From Caldichromatium japonicum (GTDB lineage: Bacteria > Pseudomonadota > Gammaproteobacteria > Chromatiales > Chromatiaceae), in the NCBI RefSeq assembly GCF_011290485.1, contig NZ_CP048029.1, positions 744,001-808,000 of the forward strand: a DNA stretch of 64,000 nt, in the 5' to 3' direction. Below are positions 35,025 through 43,988 of the stretch, piece by piece (within the stretch, counting starts at the first letter, position 1; every line of letters starts with the position of its first letter). The notes under the pieces are model-generated. The model was not told the DNA's origin, made no database searches, and saw only the letters and a program-made list of their open reading frames with translations. Position numbers and translations under genes: made by a program.

Positions 35025-36320
35025 TCATAGCATCCCCAACCACCAGGCAGCGAGTGCCAAGGTGCCGAGGGTGACGGGGACGCCGACCCGGGCATGGGTC
35101 GCCCAATCGATGCTGATCCCATGCCGAGCGGCGGCCTGGACGACGATGATGTTGGCGATGCTGCTGACGATCACCAGATTGCCGGCGAGGGTGCTGGAGA
35201 GCGCCAATGCTGGGCCCCTTATGGACTCAGCGGCAAGAGGCAGGAGCAGCATCACCGCGGGCACATTGGAGACCAGGTTGCTGAGGACCGCGCTCGCAAG
35301 AAAGAGGGGCGCCGGGGCCTGAAGGTCGAACCCCAGCCCAGCAAACGCTGTGACGATCTGGGTAGGGATACCGGTCTGCTGAAGGGCATGGTTAACGATA
35401 AACAAACCAATAAACAGCACCAACAGTTGCCAATCGACCAGCCCCAGCATGTGCTGCGAATGTAGACGCCGGCTGGTGAGCAGGATGCCGGCGCCCGCCA
35501 GGGCCAGAAGGTCGCGCGGCCAGGAGGCCCAGAAAAAGGCCGCAAGCAGGATCCCCGCCACACCTAGCCCCTTAGCCGTCTGCCAGCGATCGAGCGCAAC
35601 TGGCCGGTCGTCCGCCCGCTGCTGGGGCGATACAGTGGGCGCTGAGTGTCTCTCTGCCTGCCAACGACCATGCCCCAAGATCAGGACGGTGGCCCAGGTG
35701 ATCGCCAAGCCAAGTCCTACAGGCGCTGCCGCCAAAGCCAGATACTCGGCAAAGTTAAGCCCCAGGCGCTCGCCGATCAGCATGTTTTGCGGGTTGCCGA
35801 TCAGGGTTGCCGCCGAGCCGATGTTCGAGGCACAGGCCAACGCCAGCAAGAAAGGCACGGGATCGAACCGACGCGCACGGCAGGTCTCGGCCAAAACAGG
35901 GGCCATCGCCAGACACACAATGTCGTTGCTGAAGACCGCAGACAACAAGGCCGCTGCCAGGATCACTGCCCCCAGCAAGACCCTAGGCGGCAGTGCCAAC
36001 CGATCGAGCCGCCAGACGACCCAATCATAAAAGCCGCTCAGGCGTAATTGCGCCGAGATCACCATAAAGGCGAACAACAGGGCCAGGGTCGGGGGATGAA
36101 CCGCCTTCCATACCTCATCCATGGGGACAACCTCGGTGGCAACCAACACGATGGCCCCTAACAGGGCGACCCCCGTGCGATCGAGTTGCAGGAAGGGTAG
36201 GCCGCCGAGGAACAGCCCGAGATAGACGAGCAAAAAGACGATGAGGGTCAGGGTAAGCAAGGGCGTAAAGGGTGTCTTGGGTTCTGTTTGTAGCGAAATC
36301 GCTGGGTAGGTGAGAACCAA
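35025..36320 (-). CDS. SLC13/ArsB-NhaD type permease
   Basis: A 431-residue membrane transporter with about 11-12 helices. Two inverted repeats carry the pattern SAVFSNDIVCLAMAPVLAE and NLVSNVPAVMLLLPLA, the SN(D/V)-type hairpins of the ion transporter superfamily. ATLIGNPQNMLIGERLGLNF is typical of the CitMHS/anion permease group. The substrate cannot be told: sulfate, dicarboxylate, arsenite or Na+/H+ exchange are all possible. It lies upstream of the ech operon on the same strand, and IS630 copy C lies 98 bp beyond its start, possibly separating it from its original promoter. Confidence 0.82.
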   Translation of the reverse strand: MVLTYPAISLQTEPKTPFTPLLTLTLIVFLLVYLGLFLGGLPFLQLDRTGVALLGAIVLVATEVVPMDEVWKAVHPPTLALLFAFMVISAQLRLSGFYDWVVWRLDRLALPPRVLLGAVILAAALLSAVFSNDIVCLAMAPVLAETCRARRFDPVPFLLALACASNIGSAATLIGNPQNMLIGERLGLNFAEYLALAAAPVGLGLAITWATVLILGHGRWQAERHSAPTVSPQQRADDRPVALDRWQTAKGLGVAGILLAAFFWASWPRDLLALAGAGILLTSRRLHSQHMLGLVDWQLLVLFIGLFIVNHALQQTGIPTQIVTAFAGLGFDLQAPAPLFLASAVLSNLVSNVPAVMLLLPLAAESIRGPALALSSTLAGNLVIVSSIANIIVVQAAARHGISIDWATHARVGVPVTLGTLALAAWWLGML

Positions 36321-36418
36321 CCCGTCCGGCGATCCTATCAGCTGTCGGACCGGTCAGCGCTATGCCCGCTTGCATACTGGTATTACCGCGCGGGTCTATC
36401 GGACTCGTGCCAGCATTA

Positions 36419-37150
36419 TCGATAAGAAACACATGCTTTTGAAATTGAGTGAGCTGTCCTGATGTCGTGGGCATGGAAAGACGAGACATGAGATTGCTGT
36501 CGTTTGCGGCGCGCGAAGAGCGGCGGCGTGGCTGGAGGTATGAAGCGATAGGCGCGCAGAGGGGATTGTTGGGCGCAGGGGTGTTCGACATCTGCAAAGG
36601 CTATGGGCGCGAAGGGGCCCAAGGACAAGGGGGGTGGGCGCAAGGTGGGCGAGAAGCGGGCGCTCTTATGCGCCGGCGATCAAGACGCCCGAGATTCGCG
36701 TCACGCACCGTCGCGAAGGCCTGTCGGTGATCTCGACGCTGACCAACCGCGGAAAGGTGCGTCGGAAGGCGTTCGCGGGGGCGATGAACGCCGACATCCT
36801 GATCGACTTCATGAAGCGGCTCGTCAAGGACGCCAGGGGCAAGAAGATCTTCCTCATCCTCGACAACCTGCGCGTGCATCACACCAAGCCAGTCAAGGCC
36901 TGGCTGGCTGCATGCGCCAATCAAATCGAGGCGTCCTCCCTCCCCCCCTACAGTCCAGCACTGAACCCCAACGAGATGCTCAAGGCCACCATCACCGCGC
37001 AGGCGCCCTCCCGCGCCAAGAGCGATCTGAAGAAGGCGACCGTCAGCCACCTGCGCCGCCTTCTCAATTCCCCCCAACGCATCATGCGCTACTTCCAGCA
37101 TCCCAAGCTCCATGATGCCGCGTAATACAAGTTCATTGGTTTCGGATTGA
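36419..37150 (+). mobile_element. IS630-family insertion sequence, copy C (deleted)
   Basis: A 732-bp element with both ends: left TCGATAAGAAAC, right (read inwards) TCAATCCGAAAC, with TA directly outside each end, as expected for IS630 target duplication. Relative to copy A it keeps the 5' 96 bp but has lost 341 bp between two copies of GCGGGCGCT, plus 8 bp between CAAGG repeats. Confidence 0.88.
36473..37125 (+). pseudogene. IS630 transposase, internal deletion with frameshift
   Basis: The 5' part (MERRDMRLLSFAAREERRR, then GVFDICKGYGREGAQG) keeps the helix-turn-helix region missing from copy A. The frame is then broken by a 341-bp deletion that removes the first catalytic Asp region. The 3' part from about 36661 is in a different frame (ALSYAP-type region, ILDNLRVHHTKPV, SPALNPNE). 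It cannot make an active transposase. Confidence 0.85.
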
Positions 37151-37170
37151 TAATCCTAGAGTTGGATCCT

Positions 37171-40100
37171 TCAGGGAGTTGGATCCTTCAGGTCTTCCAG
37201 ACAAGCAAGCGCCTCTGCAAATCTCAGATCGCGGATCGCTGAGTCCAGGCGCTGATAGCTCAGCGGTGGCAGGTGATGGCGCAGCACAGGCGAGAGGGCC
37301 TCGAAGATCCAGCGCGCCTGGGCCTTGTTTGCGCCAAGGGCCTGGCGCAGCGCGGCGATCTGACCGGGATCAGGTCGGGGCATGGGTCGGCGGGGACTCA
37401 GGGAATTCTCTGCCGACGCATCGGCTTGGGTCTGGACGCCTTGATCTTCAACCCAAGGACTGACAGCGGTGATAAATGCGTCCAGTTCCGCCTTAAGTGC
37501 CTGTAGGTCAGCTTCGATCTGCCCCAGCTTGCTGGTAGGCTGGGTCAGGGCAAACTCCAAGCGTTCGGCTAGGTTCATCAACGCGATTAGTCCGAGAGAA
37601 CCAGACTCACCGCACAGGCGATGGAGATGCTGCCGAGCCTCGGCGCAGGCATTGCGCTGTATCAAGTGATGGATGCGCGCCGGGAGATCGTTATAGTCAG
37701 CGATGAACCGCGCAAGCAGACGTCTGAGGAAGCTGGGATCATCGCCCAAGCGAGCCATGACCAGCGTTGGGTCGAATCCGGACAGTTTGGGGAGTTTGTC
37801 GTACTCCTCGTCGCGTGTTTGGCCAATCGTGGCATGTTGCATCACCGTCCGCGCCTGAGCGACGGGCGGACGGGTGGCGATCCAATCCTGAAGACGTTGG
37901 ATTAATTGCTCGAGGTCGAATGGCTTGGGCAAAAAGTCATTAAAGCCAGCGGCATGGATGGCGGCCTGTTCCTCGGCCATGACGCCAGCGGTCAGGGCGA
38001 TGATCGGTAGATCGCGAAGACCCAGTTCCTCGCGGATCAAACGGGTAGCGGTGAGACCATCCATCACCGGCATGCGCACATCCATGAGCACGGCATCAAA
38101 CCCCGAGCGCGCGGTCAGGATCTGGACGGCCTGTTGGCCATCGACGGCCAGGGCGACCTCAGCGCCCTCGCGTTTGAGGGCGCGTTCCACCACTTCGCGG
38201 TTGATGCCGCTGTCATCGACCACCAAGAAATGCCGGCCGATGAATCGCGGCCCGCTCGCCGGCAGAGGATTGGGGGCGGGCGCAGGGGGAGGCTCGAGGG
38301 CCTTGGCGCGCGTAAAGGGGATCTCAAACCAAAAGGTAGTGCCTTGGCCGAGTTGACTCTCGACGCCGATCACCCCGCCCATAAGCTCGACCAAGCGCTT
38401 GCTGATCGAAAGCCCCAGCCCCGTACCGCCAAACCGACTGCTGAGCGCATGGGCCTGGGTAAAGGGCTGAAAGAGCCGGGGGATGAACGCAGGCTCGATG
38501 CCGATACCGGAGTCTGTAACCTCGAATCTTAGCCGTACCCGTTGGTCATCGGCCTCGACGAGCCGGATCCACACCCAAATCCCGCCGTGTTCAGTGAACT
38601 TGATTGCATTGCTGATGAGATTGAGCAGGACCTGATCGAGCCGCAGGGCATCGCCGATCAGGGGTCCGACCGGTTCAGGCGGCAGATCGATGATAAACTC
38701 CAGACCCCGTGCCTGGGCATTAGAGAACATCAGGCTGTCGATCTTGGACAAGACCGTGCTGAGCTCAAAGGGGCGCGATTCTAGCCGCAGTTGACCGGCC
38801 TCGATCTTAGAGAAGTCCAGGATATCGTTGATCAGCGCCAGAAAGGACTCGCCGGCATCTTGGAGATGGGCGATCAGTTTGCGTTGGCTGTCGGTTAGGG
38901 GGGGCTCGCGCGCCAACAGCTGGGTCAGCCCCAGGACAGCATTGAGCGGGGTGCGGATCTCATGGCTCATATGCGCCAAAAACTCGCTCTTGGCGGTGCT
39001 GGCGGCACGCGCCTCGGCGGTCCGTTCAGCGACCTGGCGCTCAAGGTCGGCATTGAGCTCACGAAACTGCCGTTCGCTGTCGCGCAAGGCCTCTTCTAGC
39101 TGTTTGCGCTCGGTGATGTCCAAGGTGATCCCGCTCATGCGCTCGACCTGACCCTCAGGATTGCGATAGGCGCGCCCGCGCACGCTCAGCCAACGCCAGC
39201 CGCCAGGGGCCTTGACCCGATACTCAAGTCGGATGCCATCCTGCCCCGTCTTCAACCTCTGCACCTCTTGATCGAAACCCAGCCGATCCCCGGGATGCAG
39301 GCACTCTAAAAACTCTACATAGTTGGGTTCGGTGCCCGCTGGCAGGCCAAACTGTTCTTGAAAATGACCCCAGCCGCGAATGCGATCGGTCGTCAGATCC
39401 CAGGTCCACAGACCCAGTTGGGCGTTCTCAATCGCCAGCCACAGGCTCTCCTCGGTCCGACGCTGCTCGGTGATGTCTGAGACCAGGGCCATAAAACCGG
39501 TGCATTCGCCCTGGGCGTTGCGCAAGGCGGTGGCCGAGATGATCAGATAACCGAGCTCACCAGTTGGAGTCTGGAAACGGCGTTCGATGATCTCGGGTGG
39601 ACCGCCCTGTCTGAGCTGGTCGAGGAAGGTGGCCAACTCGGGCCAATCCTCCTCGAGAACGGCCTCACGCAAGGGACGACCGATCAGGGCCTCAGGGGGA
39701 TGGCCGAGGATCTCGGCATAGCGGGCATTGACCCGGACAAAACGCCCCCAGGCATCGAGCTCAACGACCCCTGCCAGACCCTGTTCGATGATTGCCCCCA
39801 GGCGCTGTTCGCTGTCGAGGCGCGCGGCTGCCTCGCGCGCCTCGATGAGCTCGGCCTCTTGGGCAAGCCGATCGCTGATGTCCTCGATCAGACAGAGCAG
39901 ACAGGGCGGCTCAGAGGGCTGGGGCTCAAGCCGGGTGGCGATCAAGCTCACCCAGACCCTTGAGCCATCGGTGCGCAGACAGCGTTTATCGAGCCTAAAA
40001 TCTGCGATCTCACCTGACAGGAAGCGCTCGACCTGCATGCGATTGAACTCGAGGTCCTCCGGGTCAGTGAGCTCCATCCAGGTCCGCCCGATCAGTGCCT

Positions 40101-41238
40101 GGGGCGTTGTGCCCAGGATCCTTGCCAGGGCGGCATTGGCCTCGCGGATCCGCCCGCCCTCGGTCTCGATCAAGGCCACACCCACAGGGAGCTGGCTCAT
40201 GAGTGTCTGGAGACGCATCTCGGTGGCGCGCTGGGAGGTCAGGGCGGCCAGGCTGCGTCTCTGTTGTTCGCGATACCAAAACAATATGCCGATGATCGAG
40301 ACCAGGGCCAAAACGGTCGCAGTCACCAGAGTTATCGCCCAAAAGAGCGTATTCACCAATCTGAGTGCCTCATGTGCATCGACCTTGGCGATCAACAGCC
40401 ATGGGGTCCCGGCAATCGGCGCGGCATAGGCCAGGAGCGGCAAGCCGTGTTGGCTAAAGGTGCCCTCGAGCAGACCTACTTTTCCGGCAAGCACCTGGAC
40501 ACAGAGCAAGGGTGGGCGGTCCTCAGCAGATATCAGGGGGTGCTCAGGGTCACGCAGGGGGGTGAGATGTTCGCAACGCCCATTGGCTCGACGGATCAGG
40601 AGGGACTCAGCGGTCGTCTGGGGGAGCGGCCAGGATTGCACCACCCTGAGCAGTTGATCATCGCGCGCCAAGGCCACCTGCAAGGTCCCGAGCACGGGCC
40701 CATCGCGAAAGCGGATCGGGGCCAGATAGCCGTATTCCCAGACCCCATCCGCTCCCTGGCGCAGATCGATCAACTGGGTCTCGCCGCTCGTCTGCACCGC
40801 AGCGATCTGTTCAGGGGAGGGTTCGAGCCCGAAGGTGCCGACCCGAAATACCTCAAGGCCTTGGGCATCAAAGGCCCGCGCCCCCCGCCAAGATCTAATC
40901 ATGGCCATCTCTTGGGTGCGACCCTGTATCTGGGCGATGAGCTCGCCATCCTGGCGACCGCCTTCAAGCCAGCGCTCGAATCGCTCCGGGAGCTGGGCAT
41001 GTCCAGAGGTAAAGGAGGCAATCTCTAGACGGGTGCTCTCGAGCAGATGTTCAAGCCCTTGGCGCTTTTGCTCGGCGATCAGTTGCAGGGACTGTGCGGC
41101 GCTGGTGCGGATGAGACCGTAAAAACGCTCAAAGGTATAGCCGCCAATTGCCAAAAGCACGAGCATGACCCCAGCCGTAAAGACGACAATGCCTAGGCTT
41201 GGGTGCGTGCTGGAGGCATGCTGGAATGGGCTGTTCAT
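37171..41238 (-). CDS. Hybrid histidine kinase: sensor, three PAS, HK, REC, Hpt
   Basis: A 1355-residue membrane sensor. TM1 is about residues 17-37. A periplasmic Cache-like domain follows to TM2 (about 298-324, FWAITLVTATVLALVSIIGI). Three PAS domains span about 340-740 (the first has MSQLPVGVALIETEGGRI). HisKA has the phospho-His in AHMSHEIRTPLNAVLGL and the HATPase has IKFTEHGGIWVW and [21 protein letters not shown] receiver domain with MDVRMPVMDG and an Hpt domain (HLHRLCGESGSLG) complete a phosphorelay in one chain. A C-terminal module of about 75 residues resembles that of the three other kinases nearby. The stop of this gene lies just beyond IS630 copy C. It starts 4 bp inside the next kinase gene, so the two are coupled. 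No output regulator is adjacent. Confidence 0.9.
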   Translation of the reverse strand: MNSPFQHASSTHPSLGIVVFTAGVMLVLLAIGGYTFERFYGLIRTSAAQSLQLIAEQKRQGLEHLLESTRLEIASFTSGHAQLPERFERWLEGGRQDGELIAQIQGRTQEMAMIRSWRGARAFDAQGLEVFRVGTFGLEPSPEQIAAVQTSGETQLIDLRQGADGVWEYGYLAPIRFRDGPVLGTLQVALARDDQLLRVVQSWPLPQTTAESLLIRRANGRCEHLTPLRDPEHPLISAEDRPPLLCVQVLAGKVGLLEGTFSQHGLPLLAYAAPIAGTPWLLIAKVDAHEALRLVNTLFWAITLVTATVLALVSIIGILFWYREQQRRSLAALTSQRATEMRLQTLMSQLPVGVALIETEGGRIREANAALARILGTTPQALIGRTWMELTDPEDLEFNRMQVERFLSGEIADFRLDKRCLRTDGSRVWVSLIATRLEPQPSEPPCLLCLIEDISDRLAQEAELIEAREAAARLDSEQRLGAIIEQGLAGVVELDAWGRFVRVNARYAEILGHPPEALIGRPLREAVLEEDWPELATFLDQLRQGGPPEIIERRFQTPTGELGYLIISATALRNAQGECTGFMALVSDITEQRRTEESLWLAIENAQLGLWTWDLTTDRIRGWGHFQEQFGLPAGTEPNYVEFLECLHPGDRLGFDQEVQRLKTGQDGIRLEYRVKAPGGWRWLSVRGRAYRNPEGQVERMSGITLDITERKQLEEALRDSERQFRELNADLERQVAERTAEARAASTAKSEFLAHMSHEIRTPLNAVLGLTQLLAREPPLTDSQRKLIAHLQDAGESFLALINDILDFSKIEAGQLRLESRPFELSTVLSKIDSLMFSNAQARGLEFIIDLPPEPVGPLIGDALRLDQVLLNLISNAIKFTEHGGIWVWIRLVEADDQRVRLRFEVTDSGIGIEPAFIPRLFQPFTQAHALSSRFGGTGLGLSISKRLVELMGGVIGVESQLGQGTTFWFEIPFTRAKALEPPPAPAPNPLPASGPRFIGRHFLVVDDSGINREVVERALKREGAEVALAVDGQQAVQILTARSGFDAVLMDVRMPVMDGLTATRLIREELGLRDLPIIALTAGVMAEEQAAIHAAGFNDFLPKPFDLEQLIQRLQDWIATRPPVAQARTVMQHATIGQTRDEEYDKLPKLSGFDPTLVMARLGDDPSFLRRLLARFIADYNDLPARIHHLIQRNACAEARQHLHRLCGESGSLGLIALMNLAERLEFALTQPTSKLGQIEADLQALKAELDAFITAVSPWVEDQGVQTQADASAENSLSPRRPMPRPDPGQIAALRQALGANKAQARWIFEALSPVLRHHLPPLSYQRLDSAIRDLRFAEALACLEDLKDPTP

Positions 41239-43843
41239 AGCTCGCTGGTCTTGGTGTGCTGCGGGCGAAATTTGAAAAGGCCCTGCAGATGCCGGCGCGC
41301 CCCGTCGAAGTCGAGTATAGCGATGGCCTGGGCGATGGGGGTATACGCAGCCTCCCAGGAGGTCCCAGACAGCCTCGAGAGGAGCTGGCGGTTTAGATGG
41401 CGTGCCCGGCTATTGTGCGCGGCCAGCAGTCGATCCAGCTCATCGAGCTGATCGGCAAAGGCCGACCAGTCGAGGGGTGTTGTCGGCTGCTGGGGGGAGG
41501 GGCGCTGGATATCCCCCAAGGACAGGGCCTCTGAGGCAGGATCCGGCCCGGGTGCAAACGACCCTGGATCAGTGGCTTGGCTGGCCAGGGCCGGCGACAC
41601 CTTGGGTACGGCTGTGAGGGACCTCTCTTCATCCTCCCGCGCTGAGGCGGGCTCGACGCCTTTAAAGACCATCCGAAACCAAAAGGTACTCCCTTGGCCG
41701 GGCAGGCTCTCGACCCCGATCTCCCCACCCATGAGTTCGACCAGGCGTCTGCAGATGCTTAAGCCCAACCCAGAGCCGCCGTATTGACGGGTGATCGAGG
41801 CATCAGCCTGTTGAAAGGCCTCAAAGAGATGCGCAACCTGATCGGGGTCTAGACCGATCCCGGTATCGCGCACGCGAAACTCCAGCCGAGCTGCTGTTGC
41901 TGTCTGTTCGAGACAGTCTACCTCCACCCAGACCCCGCCTTGATGGGTAAACTTGATCGCATTGCCCACCAGATTGTTGAGGACCTGCAAGAGACGCAAA
42001 GGATCACCTGTAAGCCATTTGGGTAGCGCAGGATCGATGTATATCTCGAAGATCAATCCCTTGCGCTCCGCCTGGATCTCGAACAGGGAACGGGTGCGCT
42101 CGAGCAGGGTATGGATACACAAGGGGACCGATTCGAGCACCATCCGCCCGGCCTCGAGCTTGGAATAGTCGAGGATGTCGTTTAACAGGTCGAGCAATGA
42201 GTGGCTGGCGGTCTGGATCCGTTCCAGATAATTGCGTTGCTGGGGCGCGAGGGGCGATTCGAGCACCAGGCCGATCAGACCGGTGATCGCCTGCATCGGG
42301 GTGCGGATCTCATGGCTCATGTTGGCGAGGAACGCATCCCTGGCACGATTGGCCGACTCAGCGGCGGCGCGCGCCCGCTCCAACGCCTGTTCATAGCGTT
42401 GGCGTTCGGTGACATCTCGGCCATTGAGAACCAGGCCGCCGATATCCGGGCTGTGGCTGAGATTGGTGATCAGCATCTCGATATGGCGCCAAGTACCATC
42501 CGTACGCCGCTGCATCCGCCAGACCGCCAGCAGGGGGATCTCCTGGGTCGAGAGGGCCTTCGCTAGCAGTTGGGCGGCGCGCTGGCGATCGTCCGGATGG
42601 ATCAGCTCAAAGAGCGAGATGGTGTCTACCGCTGGCGACTGCCAACCGAGAATCCGCTCGCATGATTGGCTGATGAATTGCGGACGCAGCTCGGCATCGA
42701 CGAGCAAGACCAGGTCGGATGCGTAACGGGCGAGGGCAGCGAAACGCCGCTCGCGTTGTTCGATGGTCTGCTGGGTGCGCAGGCGGGCCGCCTCACCGAT
42801 GGCGATCGCCTGGCGGATCATGCTGAGGACGGTGAGCAATGAACCGCTGAGGATAAGGATGACCAGCGTCTGATGCAGCTCGGCAGCGCTGCGATGCACC
42901 GGTGACCAGCCGAAAGCGGTGGCGACCACCAGGGCATAGACGGCAGCGATGGCGAGATAGGGTAGGACGGTGAGGGTCCAGGACCAAGGGCGGGCGGATG
43001 GGTGCAAGACAGCGCGCTCTTGCGAGCGGGTCTCGAGATAGGCCGCGGTCATCATCATTAGGGTGCCCAGGTGATACAAGGCATCGCTAAATCCCCCGAC
43101 GGCATAGCTGTCTTGCGCCTCCTGCCAGGCGAAGGTCAGGTCGGCGCTGAGAAAGACCGCCAGACCCGACAGGAGCCAGCGCCGCGGCCAAGGGCTATGG
43201 ACAGGACGACAGGACGGGGATGCAAAAACCAAGCGCCGAGCGCGATCAACAGCAGGGTGTCGCCGACCGGATAGGCCAGGCTGAGAACTATTTTGCAGCT
43301 CCAGACCTGGTGGCTATGGGTGATCGCGCTCAGAAGAAAATACCAGACCAGGATCAGGGTACCGAGGGCGATGATCCCGAGGCCGACGGCAAACAACCAA
43401 CGTTCACCCCTGCTCTCGAAGGGGGGGGTCAACCGCAGGATACCGGCAAACATCAGCGGTATATTGGCCAGATAAAACAGATCGGCTAGGGAGGGAAAAG
43501 GGTCCAGTCCGCGGAGGTCATAACTGAGCCAGATGAGCTCTCCGACCAGATAGCACAGAATGCCGAAGGTGATCAGCCGCCAGCCGCTGCGGCTGGCAGC
43601 ATCGAGATGCCGTGTCTGCGATACCTTTAGGCTCAGGATGGCCAGCGATAGGATCGTAAAGACAAAGAGCAGATTGGCGATCAGCACCCGCTGGGGATGG
43701 GTCGGGACCAACCATAGCCAGGTCAGAGTGACGCAGACCAAGATCAGGTTGGCGGCAACCAGGCCCAGGCCCCAGGAGAGCTCGATCCTGCCAGAGAACC
43801 AGTGGCTGGACTCCCCGGTGGCTGAAAGGGCGATTTCTGACAT
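41235..43843 (-). pseudogene. Histidine kinase with membrane sensor, frameshifted near 43.2 kb
   Basis: Two overlapping frames together make one kinase of about 865 residues. The upstream frame (from ATG 43843, MSEIALSATGESSHWFSG) gives six or seven helices including LVGELIWLSYDLRGLDPF and ends in a wrong frame after LIALGAWFLHPRPVVLS. The downstream frame resumes at RRWLLSGLAVFLSADLTFAW and continues through more helices, a PAS domain (YASDLVLLVDAELRPQ), HisKA (LANMSHEIRTPMQAITGL), HATPase ([20 protein letters not shown]) and a C-terminal helical module. One base appears to be missing in 43136-43232, by mutation or sequencing error. The downstream part could still be made as a 665-residue protein from an internal start. 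It overlaps the next kinase by 4 bp. Confidence 0.75.
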
Positions 43844-43988
43844 AAGATGCTGCTCTGGGTGCTGTGCTCTCATGCTCTCATCGCTTGATGCCTCCCTGCC
43901 GAGTCTTGGACAATGACCTATTCTAGACGCATCAGCCTTGATGCGCGTCAGCCGCCGGACTTGTTGCCCCAAAAACAGCATACGCCAG

